Source: Muricea muricata
Taxonomy: Eukaryota; Cnidaria; Anthozoa; Malacalcyonacea; Plexauridae
DNA length: 64,000 nt
Direction: 5' to 3'
Assembly: GCA_963855995.1 (NCBI GenBank)
Contig: OY979718.1
Location: 35,789,059-35,853,058 of the forward strand
Made by a program: the position numbers and the translations under genes. This document shows, one piece after another, positions 22,336 through 34,159 of the stretch (the first letter of the stretch is position 1; each line of letters begins with the position of its first letter). Below the pieces are notes generated by a model. That model worked only from the letters and a program-made list of their open reading frames with translations, was not told the origin of the DNA and made no database searches.

Positions 22336-23192
22336 CTATATAAAGGGAAAATAAATTTTAGCAGGTAATGACAATTATATTTTCACAAGTCGCGTAGCGA
22401 GGTTTTCAGTTTACTTGCAAGAATTTTCCCCAGTCTTTCGCTAAGAAAGGCAGTTCGCTAGTACGTGTTAAAATGAGTATTTTGTTGAGATATCTTGCTA
22501 GAAAATGAGTTTAAATTATTAGGGAGGTTACAGGGTTTCAAAATAAAGCGTATCTGGCTGTATCACGCGGATGTCATTAGCAGTTTATATTGATATATAT
22601 AAATATATGAAAATTGACAATTAAAATGCGGGGTATATGGCTTTTAAAATGCCGAAAACGGCAATGTATCTTTACACGATATTCTCGGTTCTTTTCTGGC
22701 TTTCTTGCAATAAGTCCAGCTTTTCAAGCATTGCTGCACCAAGAACACAGACATAGCTTGGCGAAAAATTTTGGTTGGAACAATTGCACTTTTTAATCAG
22801 GCCCAAATAACTGCATTTAATGTTGCATGTAGGTTATTTAACAATCACTGTTATGTTGCAGTATTGACTTGTTGTGTTTCATCGTTTAGTTTAAATACGT
22901 TTATTGCATATACAGGGTAAAGCAAAAAATGTAGACATTTGCCAAATCTTCTTTAGATTACGCAAATCTTCTCAAAAACTTATGTAAATATGGTTTTTTA
23001 TGGTATTTTAGTGTATGCTACACGAACACGATTTTAAAAGGCGACTTTTAAAAGTTAATGTGGATTGTGTTGAAACGCACTTATAATACAATATTATACT
23101 TTATTCCCAAAAGTGCAAATATGGAAGAAGGCGTTTACCTGCTATCAAGGTTTAAGACAGTTTGATAAAAATTACTCCCAGTTATTATTTTA

Positions 23193-23470
23193 CAGATCCC
23201 GGCTTTTCATGTTCCTGGTTTTACAGATTCCGGCTTTTCATGTTCCTAGTTTTACAGATTCAGGCTTTTCATGTTTCTGGTTTTACAGATTCCGGCTTTT
23301 CATGTTCCTGGTTTTACAGATTCCGGCTTTTCACGTTCCTGGTTTTACAGATTCCGGCTTTTCATGTTCCTGGTTTTACAAATTCCGGCTTTTCATGTTC
23401 CTGGTTTTACAGATTCCGGCTTTTCATGTTCCTGGTTTTAAAAACTCCGGCTTTTCATGTTCCTGTTTTT
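23193..23470. repeat. 31-bp minisatellite
   Basis: About nine units of 31 bp (TTTTACAGATTCCGG, then CTTTTCATGTTCCTGG). Because 31 is not a multiple of 3, two overlapping repetitive frames stay open. This is not a gene. Confidence 0.9.
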
Positions 23471-23805
23471 CTCGGTTCTCGTTCCTCGTTCTCAGTTTGA
23501 TATAACGTGCAAAAGGGTACCCTTTTTTGATAAATATGTCAAAAAATGTCCATCTTTTTTCATCTTATCACAGCGAATTGAAAAGCAGCGAAAAAGGTAG
23601 CTTTTTCGAGCTCATCGCTTCCGAGCAAAAAGCAGAGAAAAGGGTACCCTTTTTGAGCTTATTGCGCGGAGGCAGAAAGCAAACAAAAATGTGTCTTATC
23701 AGATGAGGACTTTCTGAAAGATTAGCAGCAAAATGGCAGCGCGCAATTTTGAACTAGTTTTTTGGCGGAAAATTCTTCGCCGTCTGTCGCACTGTTTATT
23801 TAAGT

Positions 23806-24018
23806 ATGGAGTATTTAGAAACAAATATCGAGCAAATTCGACTGTGGGTAAAAGAAAATTATACTCATCGTATGATCAGCGATACGCTAAAGCAAAATTT
23901 TCCTGAAGTAACGAGAGGGTTTTCGGAAAGAAGTATACGATTTTTTTGCTCGCAACACGAAATCCATAAAAGAAGTGATTTGGAAGTCGATAGTATTGTG
24001 GAAGATTCGATACGCGAG
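23806..24018 (+). pseudogene. IS3EU-like transposase/integrase N-terminal exon
   Basis: ATG at 23806 opens 71 codons containing GFSERSIRFFC and a following EIHKRSDL. I recognise this pattern as the N-terminal helix-turn-helix region of IS3EU-type eukaryotic DNA transposases (integrase-fold). The exon ends at a consensus donor (GAG, then GTATGT at 24019). It appears to continue at 24333 after an intron holding a hAT MITE. Only the start of the gene is present, so it is a fragment. The family call is from memory of the motif. Confidence 0.5.
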
Positions 24019-24084
24019 GTATGTATTAAAATGAACATTCATAATTTGTGTGGAAAAGTTGCACACAGTTTATAGCACCATATC

Positions 24085-24272
24085 CAGGGCCGAAACTAAA
24101 GCGTTAATTGGGGGGGGGGGGGTGCATATTCATATATTCGCGTTCTGCCCGACGAATTTCTTTTGAAATCAACGGTAATGACAACTGATTTCAAAAAAAA
24201 TTCGTCGGGCACAACGTGAATATATGAATATACACCCCCCCCCCCCCAATTAACGCTTTAGTTTCGGCCCTG
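24085..24272. mobile_element. hAT-type hairpin MITE, 188 bp
   Basis: Perfect 8-bp target duplication ACCATATC (24077-24084 and 24273-24280). The ends CAGGGCCGAAACTAAAGCG and complement include a run of G/C. The inner arm TTCATATATTCG...TTCTG is shared with the MITE at 36887-37070. CAGG ends and an 8-bp duplication are hAT hallmarks. Confidence 0.88.
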
Positions 24273-24332
24273 ACCATATCGGGTTCTATCTAGTCGTATA
24301 CTTCAATTAAATTCTTATTAAATATTGAATAG

Positions 24333-24400
24333 GTTGGGGCAATATATGGAAGGAAAATATGGCTGGGTATATTCGAAGCAAAGGTCAGGTTCTAAGACCC
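24333..24400 (+). pseudogene. IS3EU-like exon 2 remnant
   Basis: After an AG at 24331-24332 the plus strand reads VGAIYGRK and then, one frame over, MAGYIRSKGQVLR. Together these match the segment expected right after the upstream exon. The one-base frame change and loss of everything downstream make it a relic. Confidence 0.45.
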
Positions 24401-24824
24401 AATATGGTATATATATATATAATTAATTTACATGACTTAAGTAATTACGTTAATCTATCTTTTGTGTTTTCACTTAGTCCGGCAGTTCATTGTTCCCGGT
24501 ATGCGTGGTATGACTTTCATTGTGTTGGTGTTTATTTCTAATGGTAACTAGAATTATTAGGTCTTTATTAAAATCAATTGATAAGATATACATATCAAAT
24601 TTACATTATTTTAGACAATATATCAATATGCTAAAACTATTTTTGAAGCGTTCTGTGTTATATTTTGGCCATAGTGAGCTATTATTACGCAGACAAACCC
24701 CTTTCCAAATAAGTTTAGTATAGCATTATTAATATAAATAGATCACAAACTAAACTTTGTAAATTCAAATTTATTATGCTAGTAATTGATACATAAGTCA
24801 CCTTGGGCGATTGATTGTTGTATA

Positions 24825-24865
24825 TTCGTCCTTGAAAAAGGGGCATGCCCCGAAACGTTGGCATG
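24825..24865 (+). repeat. Retroelement-terminal hairpin with GAAACG core
   Basis: CTTGAAAAA, a perfect GGGGCATGCCCC hairpin, then GAAACGTTGG. The arrangement resembles a degenerate hammerhead motif of the kind found at ends of Penelope-like and other retroelements. The first core (CTGATGA) is not conserved, so it would not cleave. Confidence 0.3.
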
Positions 24866-25036
24866 TGAATATAATAGATTTGAACTTACAATATATATAT
24901 ATATAAACGTGTATTTAGATGTAAACTATATAAACACGTATACCATATTTATTATATCATATTATTATATACCATATTTATTCTACCATATTTCACGTAT
25001 ATTTATTACCTGTAAACTAAAACATGTATAAAATAC

Positions 25037-25243
25037 CTTTGATTTGGCAGTCTGTATTTGCTGTCCATAAACATCTATGTTTTTCATGACAATATCTAAT
25101 GCCTCTTTTCTTGTGTGGACGTATGTTACGCTCTTCAAACCTATATATACATGTTCATACACTGCTGCCTTGAAAACCGAACCTGCAGACGGATGCCTAG
25201 TGACATGACACAAAACGAAAAACGTGGTTAGTAACACTCTCAT
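25037..25243 (-). CDS. Vanin-like pantetheinase copy B, exon 1 (signal peptide)
   Basis: ATG at 25243-25241, signal peptide MRVLLTTFFVLCHV, then FKAAVYEHV and TRKEALDIV. It ends at donor GT (25036-25035) in phase 0, exactly as in copy A. Intron 1 is only 2.7 kb here against 12.4 kb in copy A, showing how much the transposon nest enlarged copy A. Confidence 0.85.
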
Positions 25244-25558
25244 CTTGCTTCCCTCTGAAGAAATGTAAAAAAATTAATGGTAAGCATAAGGCCAGTATGA
25301 CTGAGGATGCCAGGTCAACGAAGCTGTCAGGAACTGCACGCTGGGGTCAGGTAGTTATACTAAAAAATCACGTGACAAAACAAAAACCACTCCAAATGCA
25401 ATCACAGAAACCACATTACAGAATACGATCGAACATACTAAAATGAACAGAGTATAAAAATGGCATGCACTGTACAAAAACGCCGTCGTATGATACTAGC
25501 GTTTGAAACGCCGATCTCCCCGGTGACAAAGAAGCTATATATAGCTACGTGACTGGAT

Positions 25559-27600
25559 GTGAATAATTTAAACAGGATTTCAAGCAGAACGGACTCACCA
25601 CAGAATAAATTAACATCACGCCGTGTGAAAAAGGTTGTACTTCGACGCGGACGGTGTGTTAAAGGTGAATGTTGTGGTTTTTCGCATCAAAACCTAATAA
25701 ACAGTTCTCAAAATAAACACCACAAACTACCTAAAATACCAAAAAGTATAGCTTTTTGTCCGTTCCTGCGCAGAAGAGCCGTCTGTCTAAAGGAATCTAG
25801 GTGTGATTTCTCCCATGTGAAACCTCCCTCAAGCAAACAAGACCATTTGAGCCTTTCACGTATTCCTTTACAAAGTGTCCCGAAGCCTCGATCTCGTAAC
25901 GCTACACAACGCGCTCTCCGAAGTCGGAATGGCTGCACTCACATTAACCAACCCCTTTTTATGCGGATCTTACGTAACTGCTAGAAGTAAAACAAATGGT
26001 TCGTTTATAAATAATTTTAATACAACAGAACTCAACGGAACTGGTAATAATATAGCCGTGCGAATATCCTTGCGTAACAATGCCTTTTGAGGAAACGTTG
26101 GTGCTAAAATAAGAAATCGTAGTAACAGTAATAATTCCTCATAGTCATGTAAATTTTACCACGACACATAATCATAATAATAGAATGTTTGCTCCAAGGT
26201 TTATCTTATCGAATGTTATGTCGCTGTCGCCAAAAATTGACGAAATACGCCTAGTTGTCAATAAAATTGCACCCGAAATTGCTCTTTTTACAGAAACATG
26301 GCTTAGACAAGCTATTCTAGATTCCGTAGTGAATATCCCAGGGTACAATATATTTGATAAGGATAGAGTCGTGAGAGCCCCTGGTGCATGGGGTCTGTGT
26401 TTACGTTCAAAATCAATTGAAAGTTGGCATTCTAACGAATATAATCAGTCCATCCTTTGAAGTGCTTTGGTTAAAATTACGATCCAGGAAACTACGACGA
26501 GGGATATCAACAATTATTCTTGGTGCGATATACCACCCTCCAGGTTCGCATGATTTAGCTATGATTATCTCTTTCATTAACTAAAGTCGAAGCAATGTAC
26601 TCAAATTGTGGAATTGTTTTGATGCGCCTATAAATAGACTAAAGATCTCTAGTGCATCTCGCTCGTTTAAATTAAAACAACTTGTAAATTTTCTGACCAG
26701 AGGCGAAGGAACACTTTATGTCATCTTGACCAAGATTCCTCATTTCTACGATGAACTAGAGAACTACGATGATTTACTATATCACTGTTTCCAAAAGTCA
26801 GTAATGTTATAGTGGATCAGTATATTTAACAGTAGTTGTTAAATCGACAATTGATTGGTCATGTTTGGAACTTGTGAGGGAAAGCTAGCCTTTTTTAACA
26901 AAACCATATCCAATTCTCGTAATTTCATCATGCCAGTTAAAACTAGAACTGTTCATAATAATGATGCCCCCTGGATGTCTGATAAACTCAAATTCGTTCA
27001 AATAAAAAACGACGGGCTTTACAATCTGGGAATAGCAGTGAATTCAATTATTATCGTAATGTAGTAAACGTGGAACGGAAGAAATGTAAGGCTGTTTACT
27101 ATGATAACAAGATAAAGAGCTTGAAACATGTTAAGCCTAGGAACTGGTGGAGTGCAGTGAAAAAGTTCCCAATTTACATGTTGATGATCTTAACAATTTA
27201 AGTGATCTTCAGATTGAAAATAATATTAATGATAATTTCTGGAATCACTAGAAGCGTTTCAGCCACTGCAGTTCATGGACCTTAGTCATAACGCCACTTC
27301 AAATTTCCTAAGCTCGCTTAATTCTTGGAAATCTAGTGGGCACGACGATTTTCTGTCTTCTATTCTCAAAGAATATTCGATAATTGTTTCCTTATCATGA
27401 ATGAAGATCCTAAATAGCTCTTGCGTCAAAAATAAATTACCACCGATTTGGAAACAAGCAAATGTCATTCCGGTCGCAATAGTAACCCCAGTACAAGATA
27501 TGAGCCAACCAACACCTCAGACCCATTTCATTAACTCCAATCCTCTCTAAAGTCGCGGAAGAATTTGTAGTGAATAAACATCTGAATCATGCCTCCTTAA
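25559..27600 (+). pseudogene. LINE with CCCH-finger ORF1 and endonuclease, frame-broken
   Basis: The first open stretch (to 25984) has two Cys-rich blocks ending in C-x3-H, the clearest being C-x8-C-x5-C-x3-H at CPFLRRRAVCLKESRCDFSH. This is a layout used by ORF1 of some animal LINEs. From 26185 an apurinic-type endonuclease follows in pieces: SNVMSLSPKIDEIRLVV, FTETWL, YNIF.KDR, GAIYHPPG. Weak reverse transcriptase flanks reach about 27600. Multiple stops and frame changes make it inactive. It is cut off by an (AAT)n tract at 27628. Confidence 0.7.
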
Positions 27601-27627
27601 AGTTATAGACGTAAACCAGTATAATGA

Positions 27628-27628
27628 A

Positions 27629-27697
<69 letters not shown>
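27628..27697. repeat. (AAT)n microsatellite
   Basis: About 70 bp of uninterrupted AAT repeats. It lies between two LINE fragments and may be the simple-repeat 3' tail of the minus-strand LINE beginning just to its right. Confidence 0.9.
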
Positions 27698-27698
<1 letters not shown>

Positions 27699-27699
27699 G

Positions 27700-28990
27700 T
27701 TTTTATAAAAATTATAGACACAACAAACGTGTGACTTTACAACAACAATAGTCTTTAACTGATCTAAAAAATATTTACATCAATTAATAAGAATTTAGAA
27801 TATTGGCTAAAGTTACAAAGCTAAAAAAGTATGAAAGTTCGTATTTAAAAGTTATTAAAAAGACATCTATTTACAAAACATCGCTTGAACCTTTCAGTTT
27901 TAATTTGAGGAAGTATATATATAGTTATGATTTTGTGTTCTATGTTTCATTTCTGAAAGATCATAAAAGACATGTTCAGTATCTTTAGTAATTTTTCGGA
28001 ATAAAGCTTTATCTTTCTCCTCTATTAGTGAAGACATTTCGTATTCTTTGGTGGTGTATCCATACCTACGAGCTCGTCTGAAGAACTGATCTATCCGTTT
28101 CAGATACTTTTCAAGAGCGCAGAGCCCCATACTTCGATTGCATAGGTAAACAGGGATAAAATCAACGTTTCAAATAGTTTGGTCAGTTGATCACTAGCAT
28201 AACCATATGATTTGCATACTCTTAGGATATACATTCGCCCGCTGGCTTTGGACAGTAATTCATCAACGTGCAAATCCCAACAACAAGGGTCATCTTGAAA
28301 CTTAACACCAAGTAGTCTCATCCATTTCTTTCGTCTAATCCCATCAATTGGAGGAGGCAGTTGTTTCAATGATCCCTTACTGATGACAATTTCCCAAGTT
28401 TTGGAAAAATTTAAGATCATTCTGTTTTCATTTGCCCGATCACTAATATTTTTAACTTCATTAAAAGCTGTATCTCCGGTGGTTTTAACGGGTGCACTAA
28501 TTGTCATGTCATCAGCAAACTTAACTAACATGTTGTTTTCGGGATCTTTTGGTTTATTATCATTTACCATCAAAGAAAACAAGAAAGGCCCCAATACAGT
28601 ACCTTGTGGCACACCTCTATTAATATGGACATATTCCGTTTCAATTCCATCTACCACTACTCTTTGTTTCCGATTCGATAGAAAATTAATGATCCAATTA
28701 ATGATGTTTGGGTTTTAATCAATTGCTTTCAATTTTTCACAAATGATTTCGTGGGGAACAGTGTCAAAAGCTTTACTTAAATCCAAAGATATTACCCGAA
28801 CATAGTCGGCATCATCGTCTAGCCACTTCAACCAGTTATGTTGACACTTAATAAGAGCTGTTGCAGTACTTGTTCCTTCTTTGTAGGCAAACTGGTCATC
28901 GTCTATTACCTTTTTAACTTGAGGATATATTTCTTGTTTAAACACAGTTTTCTCTAAAATTCTCATTATAATAGTAGTCAACGATATTGG
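27700..28990 (-). pseudogene. LINE reverse transcriptase fragment
   Basis: The minus strand encodes, in order, QFAYKEGTSTATAL and LDLSKAFDTVPH (28981-28715), then after a broken linker GVPQGTVLGPFLFSLMVND and the catalytic FADD (about 28510), then LLGVKF and an open tail to about 27900. It is interrupted by frame changes. It is a CR1/Jockey-like non-LTR element by its motif set; the clade is not fixed. Confidence 0.75.
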
Positions 28991-29030
28991 TCTGAGTTGA
29001 GAACATTCCGTAACAGGGGAGGGATTCTTT

Positions 29031-29059
29031 AGGTAGGTAGGTAGGTAGGTAGGTAGGTA
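29031..29059. repeat. (GGTA)n microsatellite
   Basis: Seven tandem GGTA units. Confidence 0.9.
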
Positions 29060-29261
29060 AAACTTTGCTTAAACACGCTTCCCTCATCATCCCTGGATGA
29101 TTTTCATGAGAAGCGTCACGCAAATTACATAATTAAGGCTACAATAAATTAAATATGAATACAATACCAAACATTATAGAAATATTTAATAAAGTCACAC
29201 GTAAAGATAAAAATGTTAAAAACAAACGCCATTCGATGTCTGACTCAAACCCATTCATTAA

Positions 29262-32200
29262 TATATTAGATTTTTAAAAATGTTTAAAGATTCTGTTTGC
29301 TTCGCCTGTGTTGGTAAACTATTCCAAAGCACGGCCGAGCTATACCCGAAACTCCTTTTCAAATATTCAGTATTTGGTTTAGGAATTGAAAGATTAATAT
29401 CGGCATTTCTGAAATTGTAACTGCCAAGATTTGTGTTTCTTATGTTAAATTTATCCCGTAGGTTTGAAGCGGAGTAGTTGTTTAATATTTTAAATGTAAA
29501 AATCGCTTTATTCATTTTATGTCTGTCACTCAGATTTTACCACGACAGAGTATGGAGCAAATCCGTTGACCTGACATCGTAGTTGGCACCTGTTATAATT
29601 CGCGCTCCTCTATTTTGCAATTTTTGCAATTTCTCTTTTAACGTGCTTCCACAATTATCCCACAAAGATGAACAATAATCAAAGTATGGGAGCACTAATG
29701 ACATACAAATTCTGCAGAGTTTCCTGGGGTACAAACGGTTGTATTCTTTTAATTATTCGAATGCCGGATCCAACTTTTTTACATATTGAATGAATATGAT
29801 TTTCCCAGCTCATTCGTTCGTCTACAGTGCGACCCACGACATTAGTTTCATAAGATATTTATGCCGTACGTATTCAAAATGAGCATTGCTATTCATTAAA
29901 ACTTACAAACATCAAAACAAAGTTGTGGGAAGATCTTTACGATGTTGATAATTCATGTTGGTCACATGACTGAAAATATATGGCGCTGTTCCATATTTCA
30001 GGCGGACCACGCTATTAGTTTTAAAAATATGATAACACGATAAGACGTCGTTTTTAACTTAATTGGAAGTGGAAACGACATTCTTTAACCAAAAACAGCA
30101 TAGGTAACAACAAGAGAATGTTTTAGTTAGAAAATAAACGAACTTGGTGTCATATTTGAAAGATTTTTCAAAGAATACGTGGAACGGAAGAAAAGTGGGA
30201 TTCTGGACTTCTAAAATGGATAAGAATGGGAGGTATTAGGCGTTTGAAGGAGAACTGTTCGTAGATTATCATGATCAACGTCTATCGACATTTTGAGAAA
30301 GTTTGCTTTGCCATATATCTTCAAAACTAGCAATGATGGATTCCTGGTAAGCAATAATAATTCTAAAAGTACCTCCACTGGTGTCGTGGAATAAGCGTTT
30401 GGAACTGGATTGAGGCAAAAAAGTGCTTGAGAGCACAAGTCCAGACAGACAAGTCGAGATGAACTTGATAATGCCCTAATGCTGGGAAAAGGAACTTCTG
30501 ATGAAAGGTTTCAGGCACCTGCCAAAGAAGTTGTAGAACGATCATTTAGATTCGTATTATTAGCAACCAACATGTCTTCATATGTGCCTAGATGTGCAAA
30601 GAGACCTCTGATCCCTATTTCCGCTGTTACCAGCAGAACTCGTTTACCACTTTTTTGATGACTCCTTAGCCTTGCCTGCCACATACCATCATTGAAAATC
30701 AACAAACTAACCCATACATGCTATTTCCAAGCTTTACCATGATTATTTCGTCTGCCCGTCAAAAGGACAAACTTCCGTTGTGCTCTCAAGCATTTTTATG
30801 CCTCATTCCATTTCCAAACGTTTATTTCACGACACCAGTGGAGGTACTTTTAGAATTATTATTGCTTACCAGGAATCCATCATTGCTAGTTTTGAAGATA
30901 TATGGCAAAGCAAACTTTCTCAAAATGTTGATAGACGTTGATCATGATAATTTACGAACAGTTCTCCTTCAAACGCCGAATACCTCCCATTCTTATCCAT
31001 TTTAGAAGTCCAGAATCCCTCTTTTCTTCCACTCCACGTATTCTTTGAAAAATTCTACAACTATAACACCAAGTTCGTTTATTTTCTAACTAAAACATTC
31101 TCTTGTTGTTACCTATGCTGCTTTTGGTTAAAGAATGTCGTTTCCACTTCCAATTAAGTTAAAAACGACGTCTTATCGTGTTATCATATTTTTAAAACTA
31201 ATAGCGTGGTCCGCCTCAAATATGGAACAGCGCCATATTTTTTCAGTCATGTGACTAACATCAAATATCAACATCTTAAAGATCTTCTCACAACTTTGTT
31301 TTGATGTTCGTAAGTTTCAATGAATAGTAATGCTCATTTTGAACACGTATGGCATAAATATCTTGTAAAACTAATATCGTGGGTCGCAGTGTAATTCCAC
31401 CCCTAAACATCGAAACGGAGAATAACGAGTTACTGGTTTATTATTTATCATTACTTGTTCATTGCCAACTTTGTTTCTTAAGTTATAGGGTGATCCAATA
31501 AACATTACTTTTGTCTTTTCTGAATGAAGTTGTAATTTATTTTGAGAAAGCCACTTGACTATATTTTCTATATCGTGGTTAAGTTTTAATACTAGTTCAG
31601 AGAAACTAGCAGAAGATGAATGTATTTGAGTATCATCAGCATACATGCCAGAAGTTGTATTTAGCAGACATTTTGGGAGATCATTTATATATAATAAGAG
31701 CATAAGTGGTCCCAGAATAGATCCTTGTGGAACCCCACATATAATTTCCATAGCTGATGATGTATGCCCGTCAACGACACAAACTTGGGTTCAATTAGTC
31801 AATAGGATTGGAACCATTTTAGTTCCAGGTCTCGAACACCAAACTGCTCTTGCATCTTTTTTAATAAAATTTTATGGTCAATAGAGTCAAAGGCTTTCCT
31901 GATATCAACCGTACTGAAATTACTGAAAGGCTTACCTGAAATTAAACCAATTTTTCTCCAATGTGCATGTCCATACTTTCTAACCAGTTATCACTCATTT
32001 GTACTAGTAAGGACAATGTGGAGTGTTTAGGTCGGAAGCCAGATTGACAACGCGAAAGAAGAGAATTACTTGTTAGGTACTGATATAGCTGCCCAAATAC
32101 CTTCCTCTCAAACAGTTCGCTTATAATGGGAAGAATAGATATTGGACGATAGTTTTCACATTTCCTTCTATCGTCAGATTTGTAAATAGGTATCACCCTG

Positions 32201-32590
32201 GCTTTTTTCCAATCGTCAACAAATATACCAGATAAGATTGAGAGATTAAAAATGTAGGTTAAGGATGGGGCAATAATATTGCAAGGAATTGGTGTAATAT
32301 TAGCAAGTTTCCATTTTAAAGGAATATATTGTTGACTGAGAGAGAAGTTTAATATTCTAGTATTATCGGCGCCAGATATTGAGCATAATCTTTCCATATC
32401 CAGTAGGGAATACCGTCAGGACCAGGAGCTGAACTCTTTTGCTTCGTCCTGAAATTTTCGACCATAGAAACATCAACCACAGGAATACGAGTTCCTTCTG
32501 GGATTAATAAAGATTCTGGAGTTGAAAACTGTGGATCAGTATTTATATTGTGAAAATGGCGATTCATAAGCTTTGGATCAATAGACAAGC
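29262..32590 (-). pseudogene. Chimeric LINE reverse transcriptase split by the hairpin element
   Basis: From right to left on the minus strand: SAPGPDGIPYWIWK and PLKWKLANITPIP (32588-32290), then IFVDDWKKARVIPIYKSDD and YRPISILPIISELFE, GFRPKHSTLSLL (to 31942), GVPQGSILGPLMLLLYINDLP and YADD at 31643-31632. The palm continues to FRCLGVEL at about 31395, stops at the hairpin element, and resumes at about 29822 to end at 29262 (SLVLPYFDYCSSLW, LWNSLP). The N-terminal block 'KWK.A.ITPIPK' and the later 'WKKARVIPIYKSDD' are the same domain twice, so two LINEs are fused near 32285. Confidence 0.75.
29825..31391. mobile_element. Tc1/mariner-type long-hairpin element, complete copy
   Basis: 1,567 bp between TA dinucleotides (29823-29824, 31392-31393). 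The two arms, about 615 bp each (29825-30440 and 30778-31391), are near-identical inverted copies starting CAGTGCGACCCACGA / CACTGCGACCCACGA. The unique loop is only about 340 bp. It interrupts a LINE frame, which proves insertion. Both arms carry the same short open frame ending SHSYPF, which follows from the duplication and is not evidence of a gene. Copy 1 is at 5880-9424. Confidence 0.85.
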
Positions 32591-32689
32591 TAAGATTGTC
32601 TTCTTTAACCTTTCTTCACAAGCCAGGCGCTTAAAATACTTCACAAATGGTCAGAAAAAACTGACGGTGCAAGAGCCTCTGTAATTATT

Positions 32690-34158
32690 CTTTTGGTTGA
32701 TTATAAAAAGCTGTCGATTACGTAGACCATACTATCGCTCTACAAAACTACAAACTCTCGACATTCCTAATTCCACAATTCGCTGGATTGCAGACGTCCT
32801 AACTAATAGAAAGCAACGAATTAAATTAGGATACGACTGTTTCTCTGAATGGGGAAACGTGCCAGCTGGCGTTCTCCAAGGTACTAAGTTGGGACCATGG
32901 CTGTTTATATATTAATGATAAACGACCTAAAAATATGTAGTTCAGACGAAATAAAATCCGTAGATGATCTCGCAGTATCTGAAACAGTTATATCCTACTC
33001 AAGTAATATCCAACATACAGTTTCTGAAATTGAAGGGTAGTCCGAGTCTAACCTTTTTAAGCTAAATGTGTAAAGAAATGCGGGTTGACTTTTCGAGAAA
33101 TAGTAATCAATTTTCTCCTATCGAAATTAACGGAAAACCGTTAAAAGTTGTTAATGAAGCAAAACTATGGGGTCTGACTATCACGTCTAACGTAAAGTGG
33201 AATAGTCATGTAAACAAAATAGTTTTAAAAAGTTCAAAACGGATTTATTTTCTAGTGCAGTTAAAACGAGCAGTTTCAATTTAAGACATTTTGGAATTTT
33301 ATTCTGTCTGCGTCCGCCCTATTTTGGAATACACCTCGACCGTCTTCCACTATTCCATACCAAAATACCTTAATGATCAAATCGAACGCGTGTTCAAAAA
33401 CGGGCCCTTCGAATTTTTTATCCAAACTTACTGTACGAAGACGCATTGCTTGAAGCTGGGAAGGAGTCATTACACACTGGAAGGCAGAAAGCCTGCGATA
33501 AACTTTTCAAACAGTTAGGTTTTAGAAGATCCTAAGCATAAACTAAATGATTTAATTCCTAGAACTGATGCCCCCAACAAATTATCAATTACGTAACGAT
33601 AGGAAAATACACGTACTGATTTTTGTACTGAACGTTTTAAAAACACGTTTATAATATAGCATTTGTAAATTCTGAACGCTGATTGGCTAAGAGCCGTGTT
33701 GATATAACTCTATGTCAACACGGAAGATTTCCCGCCACTCTTCTGTTAAAGTTCTTTGTGCTATATTATAAAAGAAGTATAAAACATTTTTTCCGTATTG
33801 ATATACAGTTATATCAACACTTGTGAAAATTGGAAAAACTCGAAATTGTGCGAAAACACTCCGCCCTGCGGGCGTCGTGTATCCACACAATTTCTCGTTT
33901 TTCCAACTTCCACTCGTGTTGATATAACTGTATATCAACACGGAAAAATTTCTTAAATATCATCGCTAGTTGTATAAAATTGTATAATCAGTGATAAATT
34001 AGGATTAGGTAGTTTTATAAGTCATAATCTTCTTAATTGTCTATAGTTTATTCGTAATTTTTAATTGTAATATAATTTATATCTATATCTTGTATACACT
34101 TATTGATTCAGAATTTGTACTGCAAAGTGAGTTATTAAACGATCTATCTATCTATCTA
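32690..34158 (+). pseudogene. LINE reverse transcriptase 3' part with (TATC)n tail
   Basis: The plus strand encodes LVDYKKAVDYVDHT, IRWIADVLTNRKQRIKLG, VPAGVLQGTKLGPWLF, a mutated catalytic site (VDDL at about 32960), LWGLTITSNVKWNSHVNKI and VRPILEYTSTVFH, in three frames. It ends in a short (TATC)n run at 34140-34158, the usual simple-repeat tail. A hairpin repeat (33708-33945) lies in its 3' part. Inactive. Confidence 0.75.
33708..33945. repeat. Palindromic repeat with three TGTTGATATAACT cores
   Basis: GTGTTGATATAACTC...GTCAACACGG, TATATCAACACTTG and CGTGTTGATATAACTG...ATATCAACACGG occur in alternating orientation, forming a compound hairpin. No coding capacity. Confidence 0.55.
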
Positions 34159-34159
34159 G

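Noticed and set aside
23113..23505. Two overlapping repetitive ORFs rich in FSCSWFYRF / AFHVPG
   Set aside because: Both come from the same 31-bp tandem repeat read in two frames; no gene structure.
30211..31005. Conserved-looking ORF ending SHSYPF on both strands (also at 8238-8504)
   Set aside because: It recurs because the arms of the palindromic element are duplicated; no protein similarity was recognised.
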